The notes beneath the pieces were generated by a model. It did no database searches. It saw nothing but the letters and a program-made list of their open reading frames with translations, and was not told the DNA's origin. DNA of 64,000 nucleotides from Paenibacillus sp. BIHB 4019 (GTDB lineage: Bacteria; Bacillota; Bacilli; Paenibacillales; Paenibacillaceae): positions 1,550,001 to 1,614,000 of the forward strand of contig NZ_CP016808.1 of assembly GCF_002741035.1 (NCBI RefSeq). Reading direction: 5' to 3'. The stretch's first letter is position 1; every line of letters starts with the position of its first letter. Both the position numbers and the translations under genes were made by a program. Below, in pieces: positions 51,697 through 59,829 of this stretch.

Positions 51697-51730
51697 AAGC
51701 GGCGCCCGTCCGCCAATTCCTAAATTTAAA

Positions 51731-51788
51731 AAAAGCCAAGCCACCCTCTCCCATTGTCCAGGAAGAGAATAGCTTGGCTTTCATTTTT
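51731..51788. terminator. Bidirectional terminator between the RacA-like and ArAE genes
   Basis: AAAGCCAAGC pairs with GCTTGGCTTT, with an inner CTCT/AGAG stem, and A and T runs on both sides. Confidence 0.85.
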
Positions 51789-51824
51789 GTATGGCCTGGC
51801 TTTGTATGTGGCCTGACTCTGGGA

Positions 51825-52778
51825 CTACAGCGTATTGACGAATCGCTCCAGCTCATTGGCTACCGCAAACAGGCTGGCCCGATTTTCAAATTCATCCCTC
51901 GTCTGCGGCAAAGGCAGCAGCTTATGATATTCGCGAACACCGCGCAGCATTTCATAAAAGTAATCGTAACGGTCTTCTCTCGAAGACTCAGCCTCGCCAA
52001 CGTAGGCGCTGAGCAGCTCCATACATTCGCCAATCCGTTCGCCTTGCTCCAGCTGCGACGTAATTTGCGAAACAAGCGGCAGCAGACGCTCGAGCAGATC
52101 ATATTGCTTGCGCTTCTGCTCAAAATATTGACGATAGCTCGGCCCCTTCTTGAGCGGCCTGTAATTTTCCGCATCCAGCTGGGCGATCTGGCTAGCCTTC
52201 CGCAGCACCGATTCCAGCTGCAACAGCTCATTGCCGTCCCACAGTGTATACCCCTTCTTCAAATACAAGGCATATTCCTTGAGAATAACGGCAATATAAC
52301 GCTCTGTCTCCTGCTTGTAGCGGGTCATTTCCTTATCAATACTCGGCATGTAGCTGTTTACCAGCAGCGCAACGCCAAGGCCGATTACGACGACGAACAG
52401 CTCATTGAGCAAAAAAGAAACCTCGACCTTGCCATGGACAAATACATGCATCATAATAACCGCACTGCTGGCTATGCCCTCATGAATGCGCAGCTTCACG
52501 CAAAACGGAATAAATAGCAGCAGAACGACCAAGAAGGCATACGCATGGTAGCCGAGCAATTGAAACATGAGCATGGAGAAAAGCATGCCCGTCATACAGG
52601 CAAGAAAGCGGCTGATGGCCGCTTGATTCGACTGGCGGCGGGACCGCTGAATGCACAGCAGCGTCAAAATGCCCGCTGCCGTAAAGTTTTCCAGCTGCAA
52701 ATAATGGGCGATTAAGATCGACAGGCTGACGCCAACTGCCGTCTTAATCGTCCGAAAACCGATTTTAATGACTTTCAC
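51825..52778 (-). CDS. Aromatic acid exporter (ArAE/FUSC-like) membrane protein
   Basis: 317 residues. The first half has six predicted TM helices (VSLSILIAHYLQLENFTAAGILTLLCIQRSRRQS is the ArAE signature area), the second a helical cytoplasmic domain (about 165-310) with many charged residues. Matches the YqjA/DUF939 class of small aromatic-acid-exporter relatives, usually linked to membrane stress. The start is GTG 52778 with a weak site, so it could be later. Single gene with a terminator. Confidence 0.8.
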   Translation of the reverse strand: MKVIKIGFRTIKTAVGVSLSILIAHYLQLENFTAAGILTLLCIQRSRRQSNQAAISRFLACMTGMLFSMLMFQLLGYHAYAFLVVLLLFIPFCVKLRIHEGIASSAVIMMHVFVHGKVEVSFLLNELFVVVIGLGVALLVNSYMPSIDKEMTRYKQETERYIAVILKEYALYLKKGYTLWDGNELLQLESVLRKASQIAQLDAENYRPLKKGPSYRQYFEQKRKQYDLLERLLPLVSQITSQLEQGERIGECMELLSAYVGEAESSREDRYDYFYEMLRGVREYHKLLPLPQTRDEFENRASLFAVANELERFVNTL

Positions 52779-52859
52779 CTGATTTCATTCCAGTTGTAGT
52801 GTATGCTCGAATCATAGCATACATCCGCAAATGTAGTAAAATCGCCCTTTGCTATCGGT

Positions 52860-53693
52860 TTATTGCTGATACGAGATGACTTTTTTAATAAATCCATGCA
52901 TTTCCAAGCCCGTTGCGTTCATCTGTTCAATAATCTCCATGAGATTGCTGACCAGCTTCGCTTGCTCTTGGGAAGATGAAGTAATTTCAGCAATTTCCGT
53001 CTCCATAAGCTTTATTGACTCCTGCACCAGCTTGAGCGACTGCTCAATTTGGGTAGTCGCCCCTTTCGTATCCACGGACAGCTTGCGAATTTCCGACGCC
53101 ACTACGCCAAAGCCTGCTCCCGCTTCGCCTACACGCGCTGCTTCAATCGCCGCATTGAGCCCAAGCAAGTTGGTTTGCTCTGAGATTTCGCGGATAAAGC
53201 CTGCGACTTTATTGACATCGCGCGACTTTTCGACCGCTTCCTTCGTATTAACTAAAATTTCCTCGGATGTCGAGTTCAGCTGCTCCGAATGGGCAGCCAG
53301 ATGCTGAACACCATCAAGCAATTTGCCATTAAAATGCTCCGTCTTATCCATGAGCTGTTCAAGCAGCTCTTGATTATCCATTTTGTAGGTGACGCATAAG
53401 CAAGCCTGCATTTCGCCCTGTTCATTTTTTATAGGCAGAAATAAGCAATCAAGCGGTACACCCGTTATTTCCTTCGGAATATGGGCTACCGTCTTCTCGT
53501 TGCCATTGTTCAAATCCTTATAGTTCTGATTAATCTCCAGCAAAGGGTCACCGGATTTATAGCCAAGCTTGAATGGGTCCTCTGTATCAAAATAAACAAA
53601 GGTTTTCTCATCAATGATGGATAATGAAACATTTTCACGAATCATTTGTCGAATGAAAGGCATGGCTTCAATCAGAGCTTGAACGGTAGTCAT
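52860..53693 (-). CDS. Soluble methyl-accepting chemotaxis-type protein with N-terminal sensor
   Basis: 277 residues without TM helices. An N-terminal PAS/GAF-like sensor domain (about 1-110; [20 protein letters not shown] and [25 protein letters not shown]) precedes a signalling helical hairpin with the conserved tip ([32 protein letters not shown]). The short length and lack of anchors suggest a cytoplasmic sensor that couples to CheA/CheW. ATG 53693 region has a weak GGGAAA site. Independent unit. Confidence 0.87.
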   Translation of the reverse strand: MTTVQALIEAMPFIRQMIRENVSLSIIDEKTFVYFDTEDPFKLGYKSGDPLLEINQNYKDLNNGNEKTVAHIPKEITGVPLDCLFLPIKNEQGEMQACLCVTYKMDNQELLEQLMDKTEHFNGKLLDGVQHLAAHSEQLNSTSEEILVNTKEAVEKSRDVNKVAGFIREISEQTNLLGLNAAIEAARVGEAGAGFGVVASEIRKLSVDTKGATTQIEQSLKLVQESIKLMETEIAEITSSSQEQAKLVSNLMEIIEQMNATGLEMHGFIKKVISYQQ

Positions 53694-53837
53694 AGTTTCC
53701 CATTTCCCCTTTATTAAAAACGTTATACTATAATATCGACAGCAAGGTTAATTTTATGGAGTGTTAATTCACAATAATTCTAGCGTACTATTTTATGAAG
53801 GACTTCTAATTTGAAATAAGGGAAGGCCGAATAAAAA

Positions 53838-53875
53838 AAAGACATAGCGCTTCACTAAAGAAGCCCATGTCTTTA
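53838..53875 (-). terminator. Terminator of the Gfo/Idh/MocA gene
   Basis: AAAGACAT pairs with ATGTCTTT and inner GCTTC with GAAGC; on the minus strand a T-tract follows. It begins seven bases after the stop at 53882. Confidence 0.85.
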
Positions 53876-53881
53876 TATTCA

Positions 53882-55060
53882 TTACACTTCCAAAACCTCA
53901 ACCTTAACCCACTTCTCCGTCGCATGGCTTTTCAAAATAGCATCCGTCGTGCTCATTGAAATATGCCCGTCCAAAAACGTTGCGAAAGTCGGTTCTTCGC
54001 CGCTTAGATGCTTGCCGTCGCGAATGTACGCATAGAAATGCTGCATCATGTTCTTGATGGCATCCGGCCAGCCTTCATTATGGCCCCCCGGATGATGAAT
54101 CGAGGAACGGGCGTCTGCCGCGAAAAGCGCCGGATCAGCCATCAGTACCTCATTCGCCTTGTCCCGGTAGCCAATCCACAGTTTTTCTGCCTCCTCCTGG
54201 TTCCAGAAGGTCGATTTCTCCGTGCCATTCAGCTCAAAGCTGAGGCGGTTTTTGCGTCCCGCGCTCACTTGCGAAACCGTGAAGGCCCCCTTCGTTCCGT
54301 CGGTAAAACGGAGCAGCACGGTCGCATAGTCTTCCGTATCAATCGCTACATCTTCATATTCCGCGTTATCTCCCTGCTTCTGGTACGTTTCGGAGGCTTG
54401 CTTTGCCTTCTTCCGTACCGGATGCACGGTCGAGAAATCAGCGAATACCGCGTCTATCTTTTTCCCTGTGACATATTTAATTAAATCGCACCAATGCGAG
54501 CCTATATCCGCAATCGCTCTGGATTTGCCGCCGATCTCCGACGACATCCGCCAGTTATAATCGGTTTCGTACAGCAGCCAATCCTGCAAGTAGCTGCCGT
54601 GAACCAAATTGACTTTGCCTAAATCGCCGTCCCTTACCATCGATGCAAGCTGTTGAATGATTGGAAACTGACGATAATTGAAATTAATGCCGTGGACGAT
54701 GCCTTTTTCCTTCGCGAGCCGCAGCAGCTCTACCGATTCCTCGCTTGAAATGGCCAGCGGTTTTTCCGACAGCACATGCTTGCCCGCTTCAATGGCTTCC
54801 TTCGTAATCTGGTAATGCAAATGGTTCGGCGTACAGTTATGAATCGCCTGAATATCGGGATTTTTCAGCATGTCCCGGTAATCGCCATAAGCGAGCGGCA
54901 CACCCAGCTCCCGTGCCTTTTTGTCCGATGAGCTCTGGTCCGAGCCGGAAACCGCTACTACCTCTACAAAACCAAGCCTTCGGCAGGCCTCAATATGCGC
55001 AGGGCCAATAAATCCGGCTCCAATTACGCCTACTTTTATTTTTTCCACTTTCTTCACCAA
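53882..55060 (-). CDS. Gfo/Idh/MocA family NAD(P)-dependent oxidoreductase
   Basis: 392 residues. Rossmann motif VGVIGAGFIGPAH (residues 10-22), DDRDMLKN-like dinucleotide helix, and the catalytic EKPLAIS motif of the family, followed by GINFNYRQFP and a large beta-sheet substrate domain. Members oxidise inositol, glucose or related sugars; this one resembles the plant-carbohydrate-linked clade of Paenibacillus. The start is TTG 55060 or the adjacent GTG; neither has a strong ribosome site. A near-perfect cre 33-46 bases upstream implies carbon catabolite control. Confidence 0.9.
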   Translation of the reverse strand: MVKKVEKIKVGVIGAGFIGPAHIEACRRLGFVEVVAVSGSDQSSSDKKARELGVPLAYGDYRDMLKNPDIQAIHNCTPNHLHYQITKEAIEAGKHVLSEKPLAISSEESVELLRLAKEKGIVHGINFNYRQFPIIQQLASMVRDGDLGKVNLVHGSYLQDWLLYETDYNWRMSSEIGGKSRAIADIGSHWCDLIKYVTGKKIDAVFADFSTVHPVRKKAKQASETYQKQGDNAEYEDVAIDTEDYATVLLRFTDGTKGAFTVSQVSAGRKNRLSFELNGTEKSTFWNQEEAEKLWIGYRDKANEVLMADPALFAADARSSIHHPGGHNEGWPDAIKNMMQHFYAYIRDGKHLSGEEPTFATFLDGHISMSTTDAILKSHATEKWVKVEVLEV

Positions 55061-55092
55061 CCCGTTAGTCTAATGGAAGAAGCTTAATTTCT

Positions 55093-55106
55093 GGTAAGCG
55101 CTTTCG
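55093..55106 (-). promoter_or_regulatory. Cre (CcpA) site upstream of the Gfo/Idh/MocA gene
   Basis: GGTAAGCGCTTTCG (plus strand) matches 12 of the 14 positions of the CcpA consensus and lies 33-46 bases before the start codon. Confidence 0.75.
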
Positions 55107-55203
55107 CTATCCTAATCATGATTCCCTTTCAGTGTAGCGCTCGCCTCGCCTTTCGTCAACGTGCACCCAGCAGAGCATCTGTACCGATTCATTCCAACAA
55201 CAT

Positions 55204-55241
55204 AAAAAAACAGCTGCCGGGAAAAATCCCGAACAGCTGTC
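55204..55241 (-). terminator. Terminator of the cold-shock gene
   Basis: ACAGCTG pairs with CAGCTGT and inner CGGGA with TCCCG; the minus strand continues with TTTTTTT. Confidence 0.88.
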
Positions 55242-55277
55242 TTTAATCCCTTGCGGGCATTTAGTCCGTTTTAAAGC

Positions 55278-55478
55278 CTACAGCTTTACAACGTTCTCGG
55301 CTTGCGGTCCACGGTTACCTTGAACCACGTTGAATTCAACTTGTTGACCTTCGTCCAAAGTTTTGAATCCGTCGCCAGTGATTGCACTGAAATGTACGAA
55401 TACATCGTTTCCGCCTTCAACTTCGATGAAACCAAAGCCTTTTTCAGCGTTAAACCATTTAACTGTTCCTGTTTGCAT
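55278..55478 (-). CDS. Cold-shock protein (CspA/CspB family)
   Basis: 66 residues, [20 protein letters not shown], a single OB fold with RNA-binding motifs RNP1 (KGFGFI) and RNP2 (VFVHF). Binds single-stranded RNA/DNA and melts mRNA structures, especially after cold shock. The ATG at 55478 follows AAGGAGG; an upstream ATG at 55505 overlaps that region and is rejected. The leader carries a hairpin with a U-tract (see the leader entry), suggesting temperature-responsive attenuation. Confidence 0.96.
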   Translation of the reverse strand: MQTGTVKWFNAEKGFGFIEVEGGNDVFVHFSAITGDGFKTLDEGQQVEFNVVQGNRGPQAENVVKL

Positions 55479-55529
55479 AAGAGCACCTCCTTCTTTATAA
55501 AACATGACCCCTTTATTTTGTTAAAAATA

Positions 55530-55622
55530 AAAAAATCACATATGGTAGCAGGCTATAACCTCAAAAACCATAACCTTCTATCATATGTGAGTTCAGGTCT
55601 AATTTTTATTATCCTTATCATA
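55530..55622 (-). promoter_or_regulatory. Promoter and attenuator-like leader of the cold-shock gene
   Basis: Minus strand TGTTATGAT gives an extended -10 (TATGAT at 55622-55617), start near 55610, leader of about 130 bases. Within it TCACATATG (55537-55545) and CATATGTGA (55582-55590) form a long hairpin, with inner TAGcAGG/CTtCTA pairs, followed on the minus strand by TTTTTTTATTTTT, a complete intrinsic terminator between promoter and gene. Confidence 0.62.
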
Positions 55623-55814
55623 ACACAACTGTTTAGAAAACACCAGCGCAAATGTAAGCGATTAAAATAAAGCGCGGAAACGGCCGCTTTATTCGGCTTT
55701 TTCCCGGCTCTCTTGGTCATGAATATGCCGCTTCATCAATAAGATAGTTCCATGCTGTACCAGTCAAACGAGGACTGATTGCTTCCATCAAATAAATAAA
55801 GGAGATTAGTAAAA

Positions 55815-56492
55815 ATGAAGCGACTGCTCTTATCCTACCCGCTAAGTGTGCATACTCCTGTGTATAAGGATAATCCCCCTGTTGAGATCGTTCAGCAGTT
55901 CAGCATCCAAAAAGGCGATCTGTTTAATCAATTTATGATAAAAACGATTAATCATAGCGGTACCCACATCGACGGCCCCTGGCACTTCAATCCGCAAGGC
56001 AAAAAGCTGAGCGAAATTCCAATAGACAATTTTGTGTTTCATCATGTGACTGTCCTCGATATTCCAAAAACCGATGACGAGCTGATTACTAAAGCAGATC
56101 TTGAGCCCTTTGCCCATCAGATCGCTGGCACAGACTTGCTGCTCATACGCACAGGGTTCGGAAAAATCCGAGCTTCCGACCCTGCTCGCTACGGCAATCA
56201 TAATCCGGGCTTCTCAGCTTCTGCTGCTAATTACTTAATGGTATTTGATTCCTTGCGAGCCGTAGGCATGGATTTCATTTCCTCTGCCTCACCGCAGCAT
56301 ATGGATGAAGGCATCGCTTTTCACCAAACCATGCTTGGAAAAGACCGGGTGGATGGACGGTTCATCCTGCTGATCGAGGATATGAACTTAAATCATAACT
56401 TGTCCAATGTGAACATCGTTTACGCGGTGCCTTTGTTTATTGAAGGAGTCGACAGCAGTCCTGCTACGGTTTTCGCAGAGAAACGCTATTAA
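55815..56492 (+). CDS. Cyclase-family hydrolase (kynurenine-formamidase-like)
   Basis: 225 residues. The metal-binding motif NHSGTHIDGPWHF (HxGTHxDxPxH) and LIRTGFG...HNPGFSA (substrate His and Asn) are those of the cyclase/KynB family, which hydrolyse or isomerise amides and lactones. The C-terminal part has the SSASPQHMDEGIAFHQTMLGKDR loop. ATG 55815 has AAAGGAG eight bases upstream. No tryptophan-degradation genes nearby, so kynurenine as substrate is only a family guess. Confidence 0.88.
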   Translation: MKRLLLSYPLSVHTPVYKDNPPVEIVQQFSIQKGDLFNQFMIKTINHSGTHIDGPWHFNPQGKKLSEIPIDNFVFHHVTVLDIPKTDDELITKADLEPFAHQIAGTDLLLIRTGFGKIRASDPARYGNHNPGFSASAANYLMVFDSLRAVGMDFISSASPQHMDEGIAFHQTMLGKDRVDGRFILLIEDMNLNHNLSNVNIVYAVPLFIEGVDSSPATVFAEKRY

Positions 56493-56642
56493 ACTCCTTC
56501 GTCACGTCCTCTGCAAAGCTGCTGATCGTATCAATAACCAATGAAATTGGGGAGTCTCCTAACGGGTATTCACTCTATATCGGTCCCTTTTGGGAAAATG
56601 ATTCGTTTTCTCTAATTTTACAAATACATTTAACGATCATAT
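56493..56642. other. Short intergenic stretch, nothing recognised
   Basis: Between the cyclase-family gene and the terminators; no coding sequence or RNA structure seen apart from the hairpins listed separately. Confidence 0.4.
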
Positions 56643-56680
56643 GCGGCCTGGGCTTTAATGACCAGGCCGTGTTTATATTT
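56643..56680 (+). terminator. Possible terminator of the cyclase-family gene
   Basis: CGGCCTGG pairs with CCAGGCCG, followed by TGTTTATATTT. It lies 150 bases past the stop, so a moderate match only. Confidence 0.5.
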
Positions 56681-56716
56681 GCAGACTCGCCATTGGCATG
56701 TCTAAAAATACGACAA

Positions 56717-56748
56717 AAAAAGACCGCTGGACACTGCCCAGCGGTCTT
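56717..56748 (-). terminator. Terminator of the small charged gene
   Basis: AAGACCGCTGG pairs with CCAGCGGTCTT; the minus strand continues with TTTTTTT. About 60 bases after the stop at 56811, which supports a real transcript there. Confidence 0.82.
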
Positions 56749-56810
56749 CAGGAACCATATTCCACTTGCCTGCATATCTTTTGATGCATACACGTTTGTT
56801 TTCACTAAGC

Positions 56811-56984
56811 TTAGCTTTTCATCGAATTGAGCTGCGATTCGCCTTGATACAGCTCCTTGAGCATGCTTTGATAAAAGTTGTGCTCTTGCCCGCTCAAGCC
56901 TTCCCGGTTATTTTTAAGGATGAATGAGTTCAGGTGTCGTTTCAGAATTTCGTTTCGGCGTCCCAACATCTTCTTGTAAGTCAA
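56811..56984 (-). CDS. Small charged helical protein of unknown function
   Basis: 57 residues, TTG start at 56984 eight bases after GGAGG (the ATG at 56999 overlaps that site). Peptide begins MTYKKMLGRRNEILKRHLNS and continues with EHNFYQSMLKELYQGESQLNSM. No membrane segment or cysteine. It has its own terminator and good ribosome site, but no recognisable family. Real gene likely. Confidence 0.65.
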   Translation of the reverse strand: MTYKKMLGRRNEILKRHLNSFILKNNREGLSGQEHNFYQSMLKELYQGESQLNSMKS

Positions 56985-57290
56985 GTGAGTAACCTCCATT
57001 TTGTTCTCCCAGGCGATTGGGTTTCTTTAAGTATAGCGGACTTTGCCCCTTGTATAAAATCCGGTCAGACCGCCTCAGTCCGGATAATTGGGGCTCAGCC
57101 ACTCTCTCACAGGCTCATGGGAAGCATCCAGAAACATCCTGCCATATTCTCCCGATAACGTACCAACCCACCTCAAGCAGCCTGCATGGCCTGCCCACGA
57201 AAGCTCGACTATGTTTCAGGAGAAATCAGGGAAATCGCATACAATTTGAAATAAGACGCTGGATTGTCTATAGTTAAGGCAGAGAAACTG
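56985..57290. other. Intergenic stretch upstream of the dispersed repeat D
   Basis: No coding sequence or RNA structure is supported; contains the promoter region of the small charged gene (minus) and possibly PAP2 (plus). Confidence 0.4.
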
Positions 57291-57350
57291 GCGTAAACGA
57301 CTTTCGCCGTCCTTTGGCGGCAAAGCTAACGTTTCGCGGTGAAATATGAG
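57291..57350 (+). repeat. Copy D of the dispersed palindromic repeat
   Basis: GGCGTAAACGACTTTCGCCG, then TCCTTTGGCGGCAAAGCTAA and CGTTTCGCGGTGAAATATGA. Matches copy A over its full length (A has ...GGCGGCCCAAGCTACGTTTC...ATGAAATATAGAG), which defines the family consensus. Confidence 0.78.
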
Positions 57351-57423
57351 CCCATTATAAGTGTGGCACTTATAAAAGCTTATATTTTTAAAAATTGCAA
57401 GTACGTTGCGTAAGGAGGCCGTG

Positions 57424-58080
57424 ATGAAGTCGTTTTTGTTACGATGGTGGCATGTATTGGGTGTTTCAACCATTTATATACAAGGGTTGATTTATTTATG
57501 GATTGGGAGAAATGCAGGTGCCATTGAAACCGTCCATTATAATTATTATTGGATTGACGTGAAAATCCCTTTCCTCTCCTGGTTCGTCTTTCCTTATATG
57601 AGCTGGATGCCTGTCATGTATTTGGCGTTTATCTACTTTGCAATTGTTGACCGCAAAATCTATTGGCGTGTTCTAGCTGCCTACAATATTGCCGTAATGG
57701 GCTGCAATGTGATTTTCCTCATGTTCGCTACGTATGTGCCGCGTCCCGACATTGAACCAAGCAATTTGGCTCTGACGCTGGTGCAATTTATTTATAATAA
57801 TGATGCTCCGCTGAATTGCTTCCCAAGCGTGCATTGCCTCACCAGTTATTTGCTGTTCATTACGATCAACCGCGATCTTAAGCTAAGCAACGTTTCCCGG
57901 ATCTCTTGGAGCGTGCTCATGTGGCTGATTATAGCCTCTACCGTATTCATTAAGCAGCACTCCCTGCTCGATGTCGTTGGCGGCATTCTCGTCGCCGAGG
58001 TTACGTATCAGCTCGTTCGCCTGGCAGCTAACCGCTTCTATGTGCGCAAGAAGCAATACGTCAGCAGCAAGGCGATGTGA
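57424..58080 (+). CDS. PAP2-superfamily membrane phosphatase
   Basis: 218 residues, six predicted TM helices. The C2 motif NCFPSVHCLTSYL and C3 segment KQHSLLDVVGG are present; the C3 SRxxxxxHxxxD is reduced to KQHSxxD but keeps His and Asp. The C1 motif (KxxxxxxRP) is weakly matched near VPRPDIEP. Looks like the PAP2_3 clade (inositolphosphotransferase-like). Likely cleaves a membrane lipid phosphate. ATG 57424 has AAGGAGG five bases upstream. Single gene with bidirectional terminator. Confidence 0.85.
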   Translation: MKSFLLRWWHVLGVSTIYIQGLIYLWIGRNAGAIETVHYNYYWIDVKIPFLSWFVFPYMSWMPVMYLAFIYFAIVDRKIYWRVLAAYNIAVMGCNVIFLMFATYVPRPDIEPSNLALTLVQFIYNNDAPLNCFPSVHCLTSYLLFITINRDLKLSNVSRISWSVLMWLIIASTVFIKQHSLLDVVGGILVAEVTYQLVRLAANRFYVRKKQYVSSKAM

Positions 58081-58100
58081 TAGGGCAGAAGTTAAACAAA

Positions 58101-58147
58101 GAAGACTCCATAACCACTATAAAAGTGGAGCTGGAGTCTTCTTTTCT
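58101..58147. terminator. Bidirectional terminator between PAP2 and nik operons
   Basis: GAAGACTCCA pairs with TGGAGTCTTC and inner CCACT with AGTGG, followed by TTTTCTT. It also abuts the nikE stop at 58147. Confidence 0.88.
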
Positions 58148-58977
58148 TACGATGAAGCCTCTGCAAGGCTATCCAATGACGTTCGCGAACGATATCGGGG
58201 ATGCTCAGGGAGCATGGCGGCAAGCAGTTTTTTCACGGCCCTGTGAGTGGATGCGAAAACTTGATCCTTATCGTCGCACATCTCGATCACCTGCCCATGC
58301 TCCATCACCGCCAGCTTATCCGATATCGAATAGGCCGCTTTAATATCATGCGTAATAAACACATACGAAAGCCCAAAATCCGCCCTCAGCTCGCTTAGCA
58401 AACTCAAAATATGCGTTTGATTCACCATATCAAGGCTGCTGACCGATTCGTCCAATACAATGAGCTTTGGCTTTAATGCAATCGCTCTAGCAATATTAAT
58501 GCGCTGCAGCTGGCCTCCGCTAAATTGATTCGGGTATTTCCGCATATCTTCCGGCTTCAGGCCGACCCGTTCGAGCAGCCCGCCAATCATTCGTTTTTGC
58601 TCCTGTACGGACAACCGCTCATAGTTCTCCAATGGCTCGCCAATGATCTGCTCCGCTGTCGCACGCGGGTTGACCGATGAATAGCAGTCCTGAAACACCA
58701 CTTGCAAATCCCGACGCAATGATCTGCGGGTAGCTGCATCCGCCCGGTAAAGATCATGCCCCTGAAAAAGAATTTGCCCGGCTTGCGGCTTTTCCAATCC
58801 GAGAATCACTTTGCCTAATGTGCTTTTTCCCGCACCGCTCGTCCCGAGCAGACCGAGGCATTCGCCTTCCTCCAGAGCAAGAGAGACGCCTGAGAGCACG
58901 GGGGCACGCTTAGCAGAACGCCATAGCAGCCTCGTCTCACCATAGGTGTGGGTGACTTCCTTTACCTGCAGCAGCAT
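58147..58977 (-). CDS. nikE: Nickel/metal ABC importer ATPase NikE
   Basis: 276 residues. Walker A GTSGAGKST, signature FSGGQLQRINIARAI, Walker B LIVLDESVSSLD and H-loop FITHD. The long LLWRSAKRAPVLSGVSLALEEGE start and the RKYPNQFSGGQ pattern match the DppF/NikE branch of nickel/dipeptide ATPases. Last of five genes, four bases after nikD. Confidence 0.92.
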   Translation of the reverse strand: MLLQVKEVTHTYGETRLLWRSAKRAPVLSGVSLALEEGECLGLLGTSGAGKSTLGKVILGLEKPQAGQILFQGHDLYRADAATRRSLRRDLQVVFQDCYSSVNPRATAEQIIGEPLENYERLSVQEQKRMIGGLLERVGLKPEDMRKYPNQFSGGQLQRINIARAIALKPKLIVLDESVSSLDMVNQTHILSLLSELRADFGLSYVFITHDIKAAYSISDKLAVMEHGQVIEMCDDKDQVFASTHRAVKKLLAAMLPEHPRYRSRTSLDSLAEASS

Positions 58978-58980
58978 ACG

Positions 58981-59823
58981 CTACCCCCTGTTTTCAAAAT
59001 ATCCGCTTAGATGGTCAGGCAGCTTTGGTCTGGCATTCAGCAGCTTTTTCGTATACGGATGCTGCGGATGATCAAACAATTGAAACACATCTGCCTTTTC
59101 TACGATTCGTCCCTGCTGCATCACCGCAACCTCATCGGCCAATTCAGAGATGACCCCTAAGTCATGGGAAATGAGCAAAATCGACGTGCCATGCTCCACA
59201 CGAAGGCGATCCAGCTCTCTCAGCACCTGCAATTGGTTCACGACATCCAGCGCCGTAGTCGGTTCATCGGCAATGACGACAGCGGGACGCAGACACATGC
59301 ATATCGCAATCATAACCCTTTGCAGCATGCCGCCGCTGAGCTGGAAAGGATAAAGTTTCAACAGCTTCGCGGGATCGGGCAAGTTCATCGCCTCCATCGC
59401 GGTGACAGCCAGCTCGACAGCTTGTTTTTTCGTAAGGGCGGTATGTGTACGAATCGTTTCAATGAAAGGTACGCCAATCGAATATACCGGCGTAAAAGCA
59501 TTCATTGGATTTTGCATAATGAAAGAAATTTCTTTGCCGCGTATTTGCCTCATGTCCTCCGCCTTCAGGCCATTCAGCTCGCGGCCATTCAATTGAATGC
59601 TGCCTTCGACAGTCGTATGCTTCGGGTCCAGAAGCTGCAGCAGGGAATTGCAGGTAACCGACTTGCCGCTGCCGCTCTCGCCCACAAGGCCAAGCACACG
59701 GCCGCGCCCAATATCAAAATGAATATCCTCGATCAGGGAAAGCATCCCTTGCTCCGACTTTACTTTCACATGCAGGCCGCTTACTTGCAGCACCTTGCGA
59801 GATTTTTCCAACATGGGCCTCAT
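58981..59823 (-). CDS. nikD: Nickel/metal ABC importer ATPase NikD
   Basis: 280 residues. Walker A GESGSGKSVT, signature LSGGMLQRVMIAICM, Walker B VVIADEPTTALD, H-loop LISHDLG. NikD/DppD-type with an oligopeptide C-terminal end HPQHPYTKKLLNARP. The two ATG candidates (59823 and 59814) are three codons apart; ribosome site AGGAATGAGG. Downstream of nikC by seven bases. Confidence 0.92.
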   Translation of the reverse strand: MRPMLEKSRKVLQVSGLHVKVKSEQGMLSLIEDIHFDIGRGRVLGLVGESGSGKSVTCNSLLQLLDPKHTTVEGSIQLNGRELNGLKAEDMRQIRGKEISFIMQNPMNAFTPVYSIGVPFIETIRTHTALTKKQAVELAVTAMEAMNLPDPAKLLKLYPFQLSGGMLQRVMIAICMCLRPAVVIADEPTTALDVVNQLQVLRELDRLRVEHGTSILLISHDLGVISELADEVAVMQQGRIVEKADVFQLFDHPQHPYTKKLLNARPKLPDHLSGYFENRG

Positions 59824-59829
59824 TCCTAT

